A stretch of DNA of 64,000 nucleotides from Paracoccus yibinensis (GCF_030846195.1 NZ_JAVCWH010000003.1:124001-188000), one strand, 5' to 3'; counted from the first letter of the stretch, positions 18,580 to 28,309 are shown. Numbers and translations: made by a program. Notes: a model not told the origin generated them from the sequence alone.

Positions 18580-19767
18580 CTACGTCACGGCGGCCCTTTG
18601 CTGAAACCTTTCAACATTCCAGCTGCCGTCGCGCAGAATACGGGCCAAGGCATCCACTGCCCGTCCGACATCGTCCAGATCGTTGTAAAGCGGCGCGAAC
18701 CCGAATCGCAGCACGTCGGGGGCACGAAAATCGCCGATGACCCCTGCCGCGATCAGCGCCTGCATGACCGCATAGCCCTGGGGGTGGCGGAAGCTGACCT
18801 GCGATCCGCGCCGGGCCGGATCGCGCGGGGAATTCAGCACGACGTCCGGGCAGGCCGCCTCGACCCCTGCGATGAAGGCTTCGGTCAGCTCGATCGACCG
18901 GGCGCGCAGGTCGGCCAGGCCGACATCATCCCACACGTCCAGGGCCGCGTCCAAGGCGGTCAGGGCAATCACAGGGGGGGTGCCGACACGCATCCGCTCG
19001 ATCCCCGGCGCGGGCCGATAGCCCAGGTCAAAGGCGAAAGGCGCGTCATGGCCCATCCAGCCTTGCAGGATCGGCTGGGCGGCATCGGCATGGCGGGGAT
19101 GGGTCCAGATAAAGGCCGGCGCGCCCGGCCCGCCGTTGAGATACTTGTAGGTGCAGCCGACCGCGAAATCGGCATCCGCGCCCGTCAGATCCACATCGAC
19201 CGCCCCTGCGGAATGGGCCAGATCCCACAAGGCCAAGGCCCCGGCGTCATGGGCGCGGGTCGTCAACGCGGCCATGTCGTGGCGGCGGCCGGTGCGGTAA
19301 TCGACCTCGGTCAGCATCAGGACGGCGAGGTCGCCGGTGATCGCGGCCTCGACCTCCTCTGGCGCGACGACGCGCAATTCGGCGCCAACCGCGCGGGCCA
19401 GCCCTTCGGCCACATAAAGATCGGACGGGAAATTGCCGCTGTCCGACAGGATCACCCGGCGGCCGGGGCGCAGGGCCAGCGCGGCGCTGAGCGCCTGGAA
19501 CACCTTGATCGACAACGTGTCGCCCATCACCACCTGCCCCGGCCCCGCGCCGATCAGGCGGGCGATGCGGTCGCCGACCTTGCGCGGCTGGACATACCAG
19601 CCCGCCTTGTTCCAGCCGGTGATCAGCATTTCCGACCATTCCTCGGCCATCATCCGGGCGACCCGTTCGCTGGCCGCGACAGGCATCGGTCCCAGCGAAT
19701 TGCCGTCCAGATAGGTGATCCCCTGGGGCAGGTGAAAGGCGCGGCGGGTGGCGGCAAAATCGGTCAT
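18580..19767 (-). CDS. kynU: Kynureninase
   Basis: A 395-aa PLP enzyme that hydrolyses kynurenine to anthranilate and alanine in tryptophan breakdown. The N-terminal YLDGNSLGP block, the DLAHSAGA segment and the cofactor lysine in GCTYKYLNGGPGAPAF are diagnostic of KynU. Length fits the family. The divergent gene at 19832 encodes an alpha/beta hydrolase suited to be the kynurenine formamidase, so the pair could carry out two consecutive steps. Tryptophan 2,3-dioxygenase is not in the window. Confidence 0.95.
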   Translation of the reverse strand: MTDFAATRRAFHLPQGITYLDGNSLGPMPVAASERVARMMAEEWSEMLITGWNKAGWYVQPRKVGDRIARLIGAGPGQVVMGDTLSIKVFQALSAALALRPGRRVILSDSGNFPSDLYVAEGLARAVGAELRVVAPEEVEAAITGDLAVLMLTEVDYRTGRRHDMAALTTRAHDAGALALWDLAHSAGAVDVDLTGADADFAVGCTYKYLNGGPGAPAFIWTHPRHADAAQPILQGWMGHDAPFAFDLGYRPAPGIERMRVGTPPVIALTALDAALDVWDDVGLADLRARSIELTEAFIAGVEAACPDVVLNSPRDPARRGSQVSFRHPQGYAVMQALIAAGVIGDFRAPDVLRFGFAPLYNDLDDVGRAVDALARILRDGSWNVERFQQRAAVT

Positions 19768-19831
19768 GGCAAGGTTCCCTGTCTTGACCGCAGGCTATCA
19801 GCAGCCTTTCCTGCCGAAAAGAGAGGGCAGC

Positions 19832-20623
19832 ATGATCTATCACGTCACAGACTGGGACGACGCCTATGCGAACGGCGCCCATATCCCGCAGGCCGAAAGC
19901 TTCGTGCCCCGCTGGCAGTCCGCCGCCGCAGCATTCAGGGAAACCCACCCGCCCAGGCCGTTGGGACGCGGGCATCTGTTTCATCCTGACGGTATGCCGA
20001 AAGGGCTGATGATCTTCATCCACGGCGGATACTGGATGCGGTTCGAGCCCGGCATGTGGTCGCATCTGGCCGCGGGTGCCCTTGCGCGTGGCTGGGCGGT
20101 GGCCATGCCTGGCTATGCGCTGGCCCCACAAGCCCGCATCGGGCAGATGGTGACCGAGGTGGCACAGGCGATCACCCAGGCGGCGGCACAGGTGGACGGC
20201 CCGATCGCGCTGACCGGCCATTCGGCGGGCGGACATCTGGCCGCGCGGATGGTTTGTGACGACGGCACGCTGCCCGATGCGGTGGCCGCGCGGGTGAGGG
20301 CTTGCGTCCCGATTTCTCCTCTGACCGACCTGCGCCCGCTGATGCGGACCGCGATGAACGAGACGCTGCGCCTGGACGTGGCCGAGGCCGCAGCCGAAAG
20401 CCCCGCCCTGCTTATCCCGCGCCCCGGCATCCCCGTCACCACCTGGGTCGGCGGGGCAGAGCGTCCCGAATTCATCCGCCAGGCGCGCCTGCTGGCGAAT
20501 GTCTGGGCGGGTCTGGGCGCCCCGACTGAGTGCGTGATCGACCCCGGCCGCCACCATTTCGACGTGATCGACCAGCTGGAACAGCCCGGCAGTCCCCTGC
20601 TGGAGCGGCTGCTCAGCCGGTGA
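19832..20623 (+). CDS. Alpha/beta hydrolase, probable kynurenine formamidase (AFMID-type)
   Basis: A 263-aa alpha/beta hydrolase with an oxyanion-hole motif HGGYWM (near residue 71), the nucleophile elbow GHSAGGH (near residue 129) and a late DPGRHHFDVI holding the catalytic histidine. The fold belongs to the BD-FAE/AFMID branch. Position opposite kynU makes N-formylkynurenine the likely substrate; this is inference from context. The ATG at 19832 follows GAGAGGG, an obvious ribosome-binding site. The 3' end overlaps the convergent YbaK gene by 11 bases. Confidence 0.82.
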   Translation: MIYHVTDWDDAYANGAHIPQAESFVPRWQSAAAAFRETHPPRPLGRGHLFHPDGMPKGLMIFIHGGYWMRFEPGMWSHLAAGALARGWAVAMPGYALAPQARIGQMVTEVAQAITQAAAQVDGPIALTGHSAGGHLAARMVCDDGTLPDAVAARVRACVPISPLTDLRPLMRTAMNETLRLDVAEAAAESPALLIPRPGIPVTTWVGGAERPEFIRQARLLANVWAGLGAPTECVIDPGRHHFDVIDQLEQPGSPLLERLLSR

Positions 20624-21083
20624 AATCAGCCAGCCTCGCACCGGTCAGGTCCAGCAGCCGGTTGGGCGCGATGGCGAAGATGTGGCGGGGCGTCCCCGCC
20701 GCCGCCCAGACGCGGTCAAAGTCCAGAAGGCGCGGGTCGAAGAAGGCCGTTACCGGCTTCAGGTGCCCTACCGGGGCCACGCCGCCGATGGCAAAGCCCG
20801 TTTCCTCGCGGATCAGCACGGCATCGGCCTTGCCCAGCGGCTGCCCCGCGACGGCCGAGGCGCGGGCCGGATCGACCCGGTTGCCGCCAGCGGTCAGGAA
20901 CAGGACGACATGGCCCGTATCCTGCCCCCGGAAGATGATCGACTTGGCGATCTGATCGACCGCGCAACCCGCCGCCCGCGCCGCATCCTCGGCGGTGCGG
21001 GTGCTGTCAGGCATTTCCAGGATCTCGGTCGCCACCCCTGCCCCGTCCAGGGCCGCCCTGACCCGCGCCACGCTCTTGCTCAT
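20613..21083 (-). CDS. YbaK/EbsC-family aminoacyl-tRNA deacylase
   Basis: A 156-aa single-domain protein of the YbaK/ProX editing family. It shows TAEDAARAAG, the lysine in IAKSIIFR, and the IGGVAPVGH loop that forms the editing pocket. Such proteins hydrolyse mis-charged Cys- or Ala-tRNAPro in trans. The start at 21083 gives the normal family length; the longer frame to 21149 has no family content. Confidence 0.88.
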   Translation of the reverse strand: MSKSVARVRAALDGAGVATEILEMPDSTRTAEDAARAAGCAVDQIAKSIIFRGQDTGHVVLFLTAGGNRVDPARASAVAGQPLGKADAVLIREETGFAIGGVAPVGHLKPVTAFFDPRLLDFDRVWAAAGTPRHIFAIAPNRLLDLTGARLADFTG

Positions 21084-21160
21084 CCTGTCCCCCGCGCCAT
21101 GCGCCTTGCGCTTTGGCGTCAGCCGTGTTGTTGCAAGACCGATCATCACCGGAGATCGCC

Positions 21161-21502
21161 ATGAACGTCTATACCCTTCTGGTCGAGGTGGGCCGGGCCA
21201 AGAACGACGGCCTGCCCGACGGCTCGACCGGCGCCGCGCTGATCTGCTATGCCGCCGGAAAGGACGAGTCCGAGGCGGTGCGCGAAACCGTGGCCATTCT
21301 GAAGCAGGCGGATCTCGCGCCCCTGGACGTGACCGGCTACGGCACTCTGGACGAGCGCCTGGCCGAAGGGCACGAGATCGACGACGAGGAACGCGCCCTG
21401 ATGCAGCGCGCCCTGGACGAAAATTCGGTCATCATCGCGCAGATGCAGCCCTTCTTCAAAGGCTGCGAAGGGGCGTCGGACGACGGCGAAACGCTGCACT
21501 GA
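21161..21502 (+). CDS. Small conserved-looking hypothetical protein
   Basis: A 113-aa acidic soluble protein I do not recognise. It has no signal peptide or membrane segment. The composition (CYAAGKDESEAVRETVAILKQADL, then DERLAEGHEIDDEERALMQRALDENSVI) suggests an alpha/beta domain with an acidic helix. A GGAGA lies six bases before the ATG and codon use matches neighbours, so it is very likely translated. It is divergent from the YbaK gene with a gap of about 77 bases, and precedes the transglycosylase gene by 87 bases. Confidence 0.75.
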   Translation: MNVYTLLVEVGRAKNDGLPDGSTGAALICYAAGKDESEAVRETVAILKQADLAPLDVTGYGTLDERLAEGHEIDDEERALMQRALDENSVIIAQMQPFFKGCEGASDDGETLH

Positions 21503-21589
21503 AGGGCCTGCGGGCCTATTCAACCCGCATCCCATTCGCTAGACTGCCCTGCAACCAGAACAACAGCAGTTACACGGACAGGCGATCCT

Positions 21590-22846
21590 ATGACCATCAC
21601 CCGCATCTTCCTGACCACCGCATTGGTGGGGGCCCTGGCATCCTGCGCAGGCCCGATGAACCGCGCGCCCGGCGCCATGTCGGGCAGCGCCCCGGTCACG
21701 CCCGCGCCGATCCCCGCGGCATCCGCCGGGGACGAAGCGGGGTTGCAGCGTTTCGTGCAGTCCTTCCGGTCGCGCGCCGTGGCCTCGGGCGTGTCGCCCG
21801 CCACCTATGACCGGGCCATGCGCATCGCGCGCTATAACCCCGAGGTGATCCGCCTGGACCGCAAGCAGGCCGAATTCAGCCGTCCCGTCTGGCTGTATCT
21901 GGACAGCGCCGTGTCGGACGTGCGCGTGACCACCGGCCGCCAGAAGGCGGCGCAATTGTCGGGCACGCTGTCGCAGATCGAGGCGCGCTACGGCGTCCCG
22001 CGCGAGATCGTCCTGGCCGTCTGGGGGATGGAATCGAATTTCGGCGCCAACCGGGGCAAGATGCAGATCATCCCGTCGCTGGCGACGCTGGCCTATGACG
22101 GCCGGCGGGGCGAGATGTTCCAGAACCAGTTGATCGCCGCGCTGCGCATCCTGCAGGCAGGCGACACCGATCCCGAACACATGCTGGGAAGCTGGGCCGG
22201 CGCGATGGGCCACACGCAGTTCATGCCCACCTCCTATCTGGACTATGCGGTCGATTTCACCGGCGATGGCCGCCGCGACATCTGGTCCGAGGATCCGACC
22301 GACGCGCTCGCCTCGACCGCGAACTATCTGCGCCGCAATGGCTGGGTGCCGGGGCAGGCCTGGGGCGCCGAGGTGCAGTTGCCGTCGGGCTTCAACATGG
22401 GGCTGGTGGGCAAGGGCACGCGGCGTTCGGACTGGGCCGCGCAGGGCGTGCGCCGGATCGGCGGCGGCGCGCTCCCCTCGGGCAACGGGTCCATCATCAT
22501 GCCGGCGGGGGCCAATGGCCCGGCCTTCCTGATCCTCGACAACTTCCGGTCGATCCTGCGCTACAACAACTCGGACAACTATGCGCTTGGCGTGGCCTTC
22601 CTGGGCGAACGCATCGCGGGCCGCGCGGGCATCCAGGGGTCGTGGCCCCGGAACGACCGTCCGCTGTCCACGTCCGAGCGCCAGGAAATCCAGCAGCGCC
22701 TGCGCGCCAAGGGCTTCTACCAGGGCGAGATCGACGGCCTGTTCGGATCGGCCACGATGGAATCGGTCGCGGCCTACCAGCGGTCGATCGGGGTCACGCC
22801 GGATGGTTACCCGACCTCGATCCTGCTGGGTCAGTTGCGCAACTGA
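21590..22846 (+). CDS. MltB-family lytic murein transglycosylase lipoprotein
   Basis: A 418-aa lipoprotein (lipobox LASC, C19). The catalytic domain carries the MltB motif AVWGMESNFG with the catalytic glutamate, then MGHTQFMPTSYL and the DIWSEDPTDALASTANYL block. The C-terminal 65 residues form a PG_binding_1 domain (RLRAKGFYQGEIDGLFG). It cleaves the glycan strand of peptidoglycan to 1,6-anhydro ends. The gene stands alone and is followed by a strong hairpin. Confidence 0.93.
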   Translation: MTITRIFLTTALVGALASCAGPMNRAPGAMSGSAPVTPAPIPAASAGDEAGLQRFVQSFRSRAVASGVSPATYDRAMRIARYNPEVIRLDRKQAEFSRPVWLYLDSAVSDVRVTTGRQKAAQLSGTLSQIEARYGVPREIVLAVWGMESNFGANRGKMQIIPSLATLAYDGRRGEMFQNQLIAALRILQAGDTDPEHMLGSWAGAMGHTQFMPTSYLDYAVDFTGDGRRDIWSEDPTDALASTANYLRRNGWVPGQAWGAEVQLPSGFNMGLVGKGTRRSDWAAQGVRRIGGGALPSGNGSIIMPAGANGPAFLILDNFRSILRYNNSDNYALGVAFLGERIAGRAGIQGSWPRNDRPLSTSERQEIQQRLRAKGFYQGEIDGLFGSATMESVAAYQRSIGVTPDGYPTSILLGQLRN

Positions 22847-22857
22847 CCAAACAGCCT

Positions 22858-22892
22858 CCGGCCCGGGCAGGCAGTGCATCTGCCCGGGCCGG
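22858..22892. terminator. Bidirectional hairpin between convergent genes
   Basis: A perfect 13-bp GC-rich stem (22858-22870 with 22880-22892) and a nine-base loop, lying in the 55-bp gap between the transglycosylase and the convergent membrane-protein gene. There is no T tract on either side, but position and stability make it a good bidirectional terminator. Confidence 0.75.
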
Positions 22893-22901
22893 CAAGACGT
22901 C

Positions 22902-23621
22902 CTATATGGCCAGCAAGAGGGCCATGTAACCTGCTCCTCCCAGAAGAAATGGCACGAAACGGCTTTCGCGTTCTTCGGGCAGTTCTTCCTTGAGGACGTT
23001 CAGAACAACGCCGCCCGCCAGAAACGCAAACAGCATCCCGATGGCCGTTTCCGAAATCGTGATGGCGTAGCCCATCAGCCAGCCGGCAAGAACCGCCCCG
23101 GCCAGTATCCACCGCGCAAGGTGATCATAGCGCGCCTTGTGATCGCTGCGCAGGCTGAAGTCGTTGGTGATGAAATGCACCGTCATCGCTGTGCCATAAA
23201 ACAGCAAGGAACGAAGGCCCCCCTCCTCGCGGTGCAGCAGCAGATACCCGATGATGAAATTGTAAACCGCGAATGAGCCGATATGCAGCCAGAAGGCTCC
23301 GGCAGTTCCATCGGGTTGCGCGTTTTTCTTGCGCGATCTCTTGACGACACGCTCAAGTCCATAAAAGGCCGCAAGTCCCGCGAAGGCCAATCCATAGACG
23401 ATGTCCTCGGCAGTGCCGCCGGACGTATTCAGCGCATCCGCAAAGGTGTCTCTGTGTGAACTGAGTTCGGGAAGAACATGCAGGAACACATAGGCCACCG
23501 CGATGCCGCCGGCAGCAGACAGCCATCGGCTTCGAGGCGTCTTGTCAAGAAACCGCAAGACTCCGATGCCCAGATGGACCAGGGCAAAAAGAATGGCAAA
23601 GGCAAATGTCACGACGATCAT
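22902..23621 (-). CDS. Hypothetical eight-segment membrane protein, ZIP-like in part
   Basis: A 239-aa protein with about seven to eight hydrophobic segments. I do not recognise a named family. The motif VFLHVLPELSSH in segment 2 and the AFLAGGVVLNVLKEELPEE stretch near the C-terminus recall the metal-site helices of ZIP transporters (HxxPE and E pairs), so a distant relation to metal transport is possible. A cytoplasmic loop near residue 95 is strongly basic (KRSRKKN). AT content is a little higher than in its neighbours. It starts 60 bases beyond the end of rppH. Confidence 0.7.
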   Translation of the reverse strand: MIVVTFAFAILFALVHLGIGVLRFLDKTPRSRWLSAAGGIAVAYVFLHVLPELSSHRDTFADALNTSGGTAEDIVYGLAFAGLAAFYGLERVVKRSRKKNAQPDGTAGAFWLHIGSFAVYNFIIGYLLLHREEGGLRSLLFYGTAMTVHFITNDFSLRSDHKARYDHLARWILAGAVLAGWLMGYAITISETAIGMLFAFLAGGVVLNVLKEELPEERESRFVPFLLGGAGYMALLLAI

Positions 23622-23659
23622 TCCAGAACAACCGTCAAGCCGGCCAAGTGTTCCTGCGT

Positions 23660-23675
23660 GCCGCCACGCGGCGGC
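23660..23675 (-). terminator. Possible small hairpin after rppH
   Basis: A 6-bp GC stem (23660-23665 with 23670-23675) with a four-base loop, seven bases past the rppH stop and 38 bases before the next gene on the same strand. There is no T tract, so termination is uncertain. Confidence 0.3.
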
Positions 23676-23681
23676 CCAGGA

Positions 23682-24173
23682 TCAGGCCAAATGGTCGCCA
23701 AATGCCGCCAGCACCTCCTCGTACACCCCGCGCTTGAACGGCACGATGTTCTCCAGAAGCGCGGCCGCCGGCATCCACCGCCATTCCTCGAACTCGGGGT
23801 GATCGGTGTCGATGCGGATGTCAGTATCGCTGCCCAAAAACCGCATCAGCACCCATTTCTGGCGCTGCCCACCGTATCGGCCCTTCCAGACCTTGCCCAG
23901 AAGTTCGGGCGGCAGGTCGTAGTAAACCCAGCCGGGGGTTTCACCCAACACCTCGACCTTGTCGGGGGAGACGCCGGTTTCCTCGACCAGTTCGCGCAGG
24001 GCGGCCTGGCGGGGATCCTCGCCCTTGTCGATGCCGCCCTGGGGCATCTGCCAGGCGCCGGGCATGTCGATCCGCTGGCCCGCGAAGACCAGCCCCTCGG
24101 CGTTGATCAGCACGACGCCCGCGCAGGGCCGGTAGGGAAGTCCCCCCGGCCCCGTCCGTTCCGCATCAGCCAT
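23682..24173 (-). CDS. rppH: RNA pyrophosphohydrolase
   Basis: A 163-aa Nudix hydrolase. The Nudix box is complete ([17 protein letters not shown] followed by VEETGV, residues about 46-68) and the N-terminal [11 protein letters not shown] and QMPQGGI elements match RppH. It removes pyrophosphate from 5' ends of mRNA (or splits diadenosine polyphosphates) and starts RNA decay. The start overlaps the ctpA stop by eight bases. It is the last gene of the gpmI-envC-ctpA-rppH run, an arrangement seen widely in this family. Confidence 0.94.
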   Translation of the reverse strand: MADAERTGPGGLPYRPCAGVVLINAEGLVFAGQRIDMPGAWQMPQGGIDKGEDPRQAALRELVEETGVSPDKVEVLGETPGWVYYDLPPELLGKVWKGRYGGQRQKWVLMRFLGSDTDIRIDTDHPEFEEWRWMPAAALLENIVPFKRGVYEEVLAAFGDHLA

Positions 24174-25596
24174 TCGTCTTGGCCGCCCCGGTTCCCTCGG
24201 TTCCCGAACCCTCGCCCGTGACGGCAGGGGTTGCCGCAGTCGGCACCTGATCGGCACGGAAATCGACCGCAGCCAAGCCCTTGAGGATATCGACCGCATA
24301 GGCCAGCTGATAGTCTTCCTCGCGCAGCTTTGCGGTGGCCTCGACCTCGGCGGCCTCGTCCTCGATCTGCTTCTTCTCGTCCTCGCTGACCGAATCGTTG
24401 TTCAGCGCGCCGCGCAGATCAGCCTCGGAGCGGCCGAAGTTCGACTGCGTGCGCGGGCCTTCCTCCTCATCCTCGGGTGTGGCCGGGGGGGTGGGCTGGG
24501 CCACCAGGATGTCGGGCTGGATGCCCAGCGACTGGATCGAACGCCCCGACGGCGTGTAATAGCGCGCCGTGGTCAGGCGGATGGCGCTGTCGGCGGTGAC
24601 CGGCATCACCGTCTGGACCGAACCCTTGCCGAAGGTCTTTTCGCCCACGACGATGGCACGGCGGTGATCCTGCAAGGCGCCCGCGACGATTTCCGAGGCA
24701 CTGGCCGAACCGCCGTTGGTCAGGACAACCATCGGCTTGCCCTGCGCCAGATCGCCGGGTTCGGCGTTCCAGCGTTCGCTTTCCTCGGGGTTGCGGCCAC
24801 GGGTGGAAACGATCTCGCCCGCATCCAGGAAGGCGTCTGACACGCTGATCGCCTGGTTCAGAAGCCCGCCGGGATTGTTGCGCAGATCCAGCACGAAGCC
24901 CGTCACCTTGTCGATGCCGCCCGCCTCGGCCACGGCCTTGTCCAGTTCGGATTTCAGCGTATCATAGGTCTCGTCGTTGAAGGTGGACACGCGCAGCACG
25001 ACCGACTTGCCCTCGATCCGCGTCTTGACCACGGTCAGCTTGATCGTGTCGCGCGTCATGGTCAGGTCAAAGGGTTCCGTCTCGCCCTCGCGCAGGATGG
25101 TGACCGTGATCTCGGACCCGATGGGACCGCGCATCATGTCCACCGCCTGGTCCAGCGTCAGGCCCATCAGCGATTCGCCGTTCACATGGGTGATGAAGTC
25201 GCCCGACTTCACGCCGGCTTCGGCAGCCGGAGTATCATCGATGGGAGAGACGACCTTGACCAGCCCTTCCTCTTGGCTGACCTCGATCCCCAGGCCGCCA
25301 AAGCTGCCGCGGGTCTGGGTCTGCATGTCCTCGTAATCGTTGGCCGACAGGAAGGACGAATGGGGGTCAAGCGAGGTCAACATCCCGTTGATCGCGGCCT
25401 CGATCAGTTCCTTGTCGTCGGGTGCCTCGACATAATCGGCGCGCACCCGTTCGAACACGTTGCCGAACAGTTCAAGCTGCTCATAGATCGAGGCATTGCT
25501 GCCGGTTTCCTGTGCCACCAGCGGCCCGGCGATCTGGGTGGTCAGCAGCGCACCGGCCAGAACGCCACCCACGCCTGCGATCAGATAATGTTTCAT
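24166..25596 (-). CDS. ctpA: S41 family carboxy-terminal processing protease
   Basis: A 476-aa periplasmic protease. It has a signal/anchor segment (residues 5-28), a PDZ domain (about 85-165), and a catalytic S41 core with the serine in [14 protein letters not shown] and the lysine in [12 protein letters not shown]. It trims C-termini of envelope proteins; neighbours in cell-wall remodelling (envC-like) fit this. The acidic glutamate-rich C-terminal third is normal for alphaproteobacterial CtpA. The ATG at 25596 follows AGGAAAGG; a TTG at 25617 that overlaps the previous stop is less likely. Confidence 0.93.
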   Translation of the reverse strand: MKHYLIAGVGGVLAGALLTTQIAGPLVAQETGSNASIYEQLELFGNVFERVRADYVEAPDDKELIEAAINGMLTSLDPHSSFLSANDYEDMQTQTRGSFGGLGIEVSQEEGLVKVVSPIDDTPAAEAGVKSGDFITHVNGESLMGLTLDQAVDMMRGPIGSEITVTILREGETEPFDLTMTRDTIKLTVVKTRIEGKSVVLRVSTFNDETYDTLKSELDKAVAEAGGIDKVTGFVLDLRNNPGGLLNQAISVSDAFLDAGEIVSTRGRNPEESERWNAEPGDLAQGKPMVVLTNGGSASASEIVAGALQDHRRAIVVGEKTFGKGSVQTVMPVTADSAIRLTTARYYTPSGRSIQSLGIQPDILVAQPTPPATPEDEEEGPRTQSNFGRSEADLRGALNNDSVSEDEKKQIEDEAAEVEATAKLREEDYQLAYAVDILKGLAAVDFRADQVPTAATPAVTGEGSGTEGTGAAKTNG

Positions 25597-25613
25597 GACG
25601 GCCTTTCCTGCCT

Positions 25614-26795
25614 TCAATCCTGTTCAGGCTCCACGACGGGATTCAGCACGAACCATTCCGCCGGGTCCAGAGTTTCCTGTCCCTTGCGCAATTCAAGATA
25701 CAGGGATTCGGTCCGCCCTGCATTGCCGCCGATAGCGGCATCGGCCACGAATTGCGCGCCGAATTCCTGCGCCGATGCCTCGGTCCCGCCCATCAGGCCG
25801 ATCGGATCGCCCGCCTGCAGAACGTCGCCAACCTCTCCGAACACCTGCGACATGCCTGCGAAGACCAGAAGATAACCGCGCGCGGGCTCTATGATCATCA
25901 CATTGCCGTAATCCAGAAGCGGACCCCGATAGCGGATCGTGGCGGCCCAGGGCGTCGTGACCAGGGCGGCCGGGGGCGTGGCGATCACCCAGCCGGGACG
26001 TTCGACACCCGCCGCGTCAGGCTGGCCGTAAAGGCGCAGGATCGTGCCCACCACCGGCAGCGGCAGGGTGCCCTGCGCGCCCTCGAAATCCTCCATCGGG
26101 GGGCCGACATCCAGTTGCAACCGGGAAACGCCCGCCGCGAATTCGTCCAGGGATTGCGCCGCGTCGCGCAGCTTCTGCAGTTCCGCAGGCGCATCGGCAT
26201 AGCGGACCGGCAGGCTGGACCGGTCGGTGACGGCGCTTGCCAGAAGCCTGCGCGCCTCCTGGACCGAAGCCAGACCGGCGCCCAGCATCTGCGCCGCGCC
26301 GGCCTGAAGGTCGCGCACGGTGGCGATCTCGGCCAGGTCTTCTTGCAGCCGTTCGGCTTCCGCCCGCAGGCCAGGGGTGACGTCGCTCATGACCATGCCC
26401 GACCGCGCATTGGCAAGCGCGCCCGCCGGATGCAGCAGCATGGTTGTCTCGGGCGCCTGCTGCAGCGCCGTCATCGCCCCCAGGACCGAGACCAGGCGCC
26501 CGCGCTGCGCTTCGAACCGGGCGCGAAGCTCGGCCTCCCTGGCGCTTGCCTGTCGCAAGCCGTCGCGCAGGGCGGCAAGGCCCTGCTCATAGCCCCGGAT
26601 CACCTCGGTCAGCGCCACCACCTGATCATCGGCGGAAACCGCATCGGCCAGTTTCTCCACGGCCGCGCGCAACTGGGCTGCGGCGCCCTCGGCCTCGGCC
26701 ACGGCGGCCGTCACCGAAGGCTGGGTTTCCTGGGCCGTTGACGGGGGTGCGACCGCAATCAGCGCGGCAAGGATCAGGGAGAAAAGCGGCTTCAT
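25614..26795 (-). CDS. EnvC-like murein hydrolase activator with degenerate LytM domain
   Basis: A 393-aa secreted protein: signal peptide (1-21), long alanine/glutamate-rich coiled coil (30-220), then a LytM/M23-like domain (250-380). The zinc ligands of active M23 peptidases (HxxxD and HxH) are not seen; the corresponding segments read YGNVMIIEPARGYL and SLYLELRKG. This matches EnvC-type activators, which switch on amidases at the division site and do not cut peptidoglycan themselves. It overlaps gpmI upstream by four bases and precedes ctpA by 17 bases. Confidence 0.87.
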   Translation of the reverse strand: MKPLFSLILAALIAVAPPSTAQETQPSVTAAVAEAEGAAAQLRAAVEKLADAVSADDQVVALTEVIRGYEQGLAALRDGLRQASAREAELRARFEAQRGRLVSVLGAMTALQQAPETTMLLHPAGALANARSGMVMSDVTPGLRAEAERLQEDLAEIATVRDLQAGAAQMLGAGLASVQEARRLLASAVTDRSSLPVRYADAPAELQKLRDAAQSLDEFAAGVSRLQLDVGPPMEDFEGAQGTLPLPVVGTILRLYGQPDAAGVERPGWVIATPPAALVTTPWAATIRYRGPLLDYGNVMIIEPARGYLLVFAGMSQVFGEVGDVLQAGDPIGLMGGTEASAQEFGAQFVADAAIGGNAGRTESLYLELRKGQETLDPAEWFVLNPVVEPEQD

Positions 26796-28309
26796 GAGGT
26801 CACGATCAGGCTTTCGCCGGTCATTTCAACGGGTTTGTCCAAGCCCATCAGATGCAGGACCGTGGGCGCCAGATCGGCCAGGCGGCCGTTGCGCAGCCGG
26901 GCGCCCGCCGGGCCGTTATAGACGATCACCGGCACCGGGTTGGTGGTATGGGCGGTATGCGGCCCGCCGGTCGCGGGATCGATCATCGTTTCGCAGTTGC
27001 CGTGGTCGGCGCAGATCACCGCAGCCCCGCCGGCGCGGTCCAAAGCCTCCAGCATCCGGCCCAGGCCGCGATCCACGGCCTCGCAGGCCAGGACGGCGGC
27101 GGACAGGCTGCCGGTATGGCCGACCATGTCGGGATTGGCGAAATTCACGACGATCAGGTCATAGCCCGCGCCGATCACCTCGACCAGCTTGTCGGCCACC
27201 TGATCCGCCGCCATCTCGGGGGCAAGATCGTATGTCGCGACCTTGGGACTGGCGGGCATGAAGCGGTCCTCTCCCGGCTCGGGCGTTTCCTTGCCGCCGT
27301 TCAGGAAGAAGGTGACATGGGGGTATTTCTCGGTCTCGGCCAGGCGGAACTGGCGCAGGCCCTTGGCGGCAACCCATGCCCCCAGCGTGTTGGCCACCTG
27401 CCGCTTGGGATAGGCCGTTGTCATGAATTCGTTGTGCCGGGTGCTGTAATCGACCATCCCCAGAAGAGCCGCCCATTCGGGACGGTCGCTGGTGTCGAAA
27501 TGGTCGAAGGCCGGATCGGCAAGCGCGGTCAGGATCTCTCGTGCACGGTCGGCGCGGAAGTTGAGGCAGAAGAACCCGTCCCCATCCAATGCGCCGTTAT
27601 AGCCGTCGATGATGAAGGGCTGGATGAATTCATCCGTTTCCCCGCGCGCATAGGCGGCGGTCACGGCCAGATCGGCGGACGGCGCGGCCTCGCCCTGCCC
27701 GGTCACGATGGCGCGATAGGCGCGCTCGACCCGTTCCCAGCGGTTGTCGCGGTCCATGGCATAGTAGCGCCCGATCACCGTCCCGATTCGCGCGCCTTCG
27801 GGAAGCGTGCCCTGCAATTCGGTGATGAAGCCCATCGCCGATTGCGGGGCCACGTCGCGTCCGTCGGTGATGGCGTGCAGGACGACCGGCACGCCCGCCT
27901 CGGCAATGGCGCGGACGGCGGCCTGGACATGGACCACATGGCCGTGGACGCCGCCGTCTGACACGACCCCCATCAGATGCGCGGTCCCCCCCGTGGCGCG
28001 CAGCCGGTCGACAAAGCGGGCCAGGGCTTCGTTGCCGACGAAGCTGCCATCCTCGATCGCCAGGTCGATCTGTCCCAGATCCATCGCCACAACACGGCCC
28101 GCGCCGATATTGGTATGGCCGACCTCGGAATTGCCCATCTGACCGCGTGGCAGGCCCACGTCGGGTCCGAAGGTGGTCAGCGTCGCATGAGGGCAGTCGC
28201 GCATCAGCCGGTCGAAGTTCGGCGTCGCCGCCTGATCCGGCGCGCTTTGCTCGGGCCGGTCCGAGATCCCCCAACCGTCAAGAATGCACAGGACCACAGG
28301 TTTCGTCAT
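26792..28309 (-). CDS. gpmI: 2,3-bisphosphoglycerate-independent phosphoglycerate mutase
   Basis: A 505-aa dimanganese enzyme of glycolysis that interconverts 3- and 2-phosphoglycerate. It has the alkaline-phosphatase-fold N-terminus (LCILDGWG with metal D11), the catalytic serine S61 in QMGNSEVGH, and the C-terminal ADHGNCE and HTTNPVPV metal sites. Full length. First gene of the gpmI-envC-ctpA-rppH run; the gap upstream holds two copies of an intergenic repeat. Confidence 0.96.
   Translation of the reverse strand: MTKPVVLCILDGWGISDRPEQSAPDQAATPNFDRLMRDCPHATLTTFGPDVGLPRGQMGNSEVGHTNIGAGRVVAMDLGQIDLAIEDGSFVGNEALARFVDRLRATGGTAHLMGVVSDGGVHGHVVHVQAAVRAIAEAGVPVVLHAITDGRDVAPQSAMGFITELQGTLPEGARIGTVIGRYYAMDRDNRWERVERAYRAIVTGQGEAAPSADLAVTAAYARGETDEFIQPFIIDGYNGALDGDGFFCLNFRADRAREILTALADPAFDHFDTSDRPEWAALLGMVDYSTRHNEFMTTAYPKRQVANTLGAWVAAKGLRQFRLAETEKYPHVTFFLNGGKETPEPGEDRFMPASPKVATYDLAPEMAADQVADKLVEVIGAGYDLIVVNFANPDMVGHTGSLSAAVLACEAVDRGLGRMLEALDRAGGAAVICADHGNCETMIDPATGGPHTAHTTNPVPVIVYNGPAGARLRNGRLADLAPTVLHLMGLDKPVEMTGESLIVTS

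Noticed and set aside
25614..26795. Active M23 zinc endopeptidase
   Set aside because: The zinc-ligand motifs HxxxD and HxH are missing, so it was called an EnvC-type activator.
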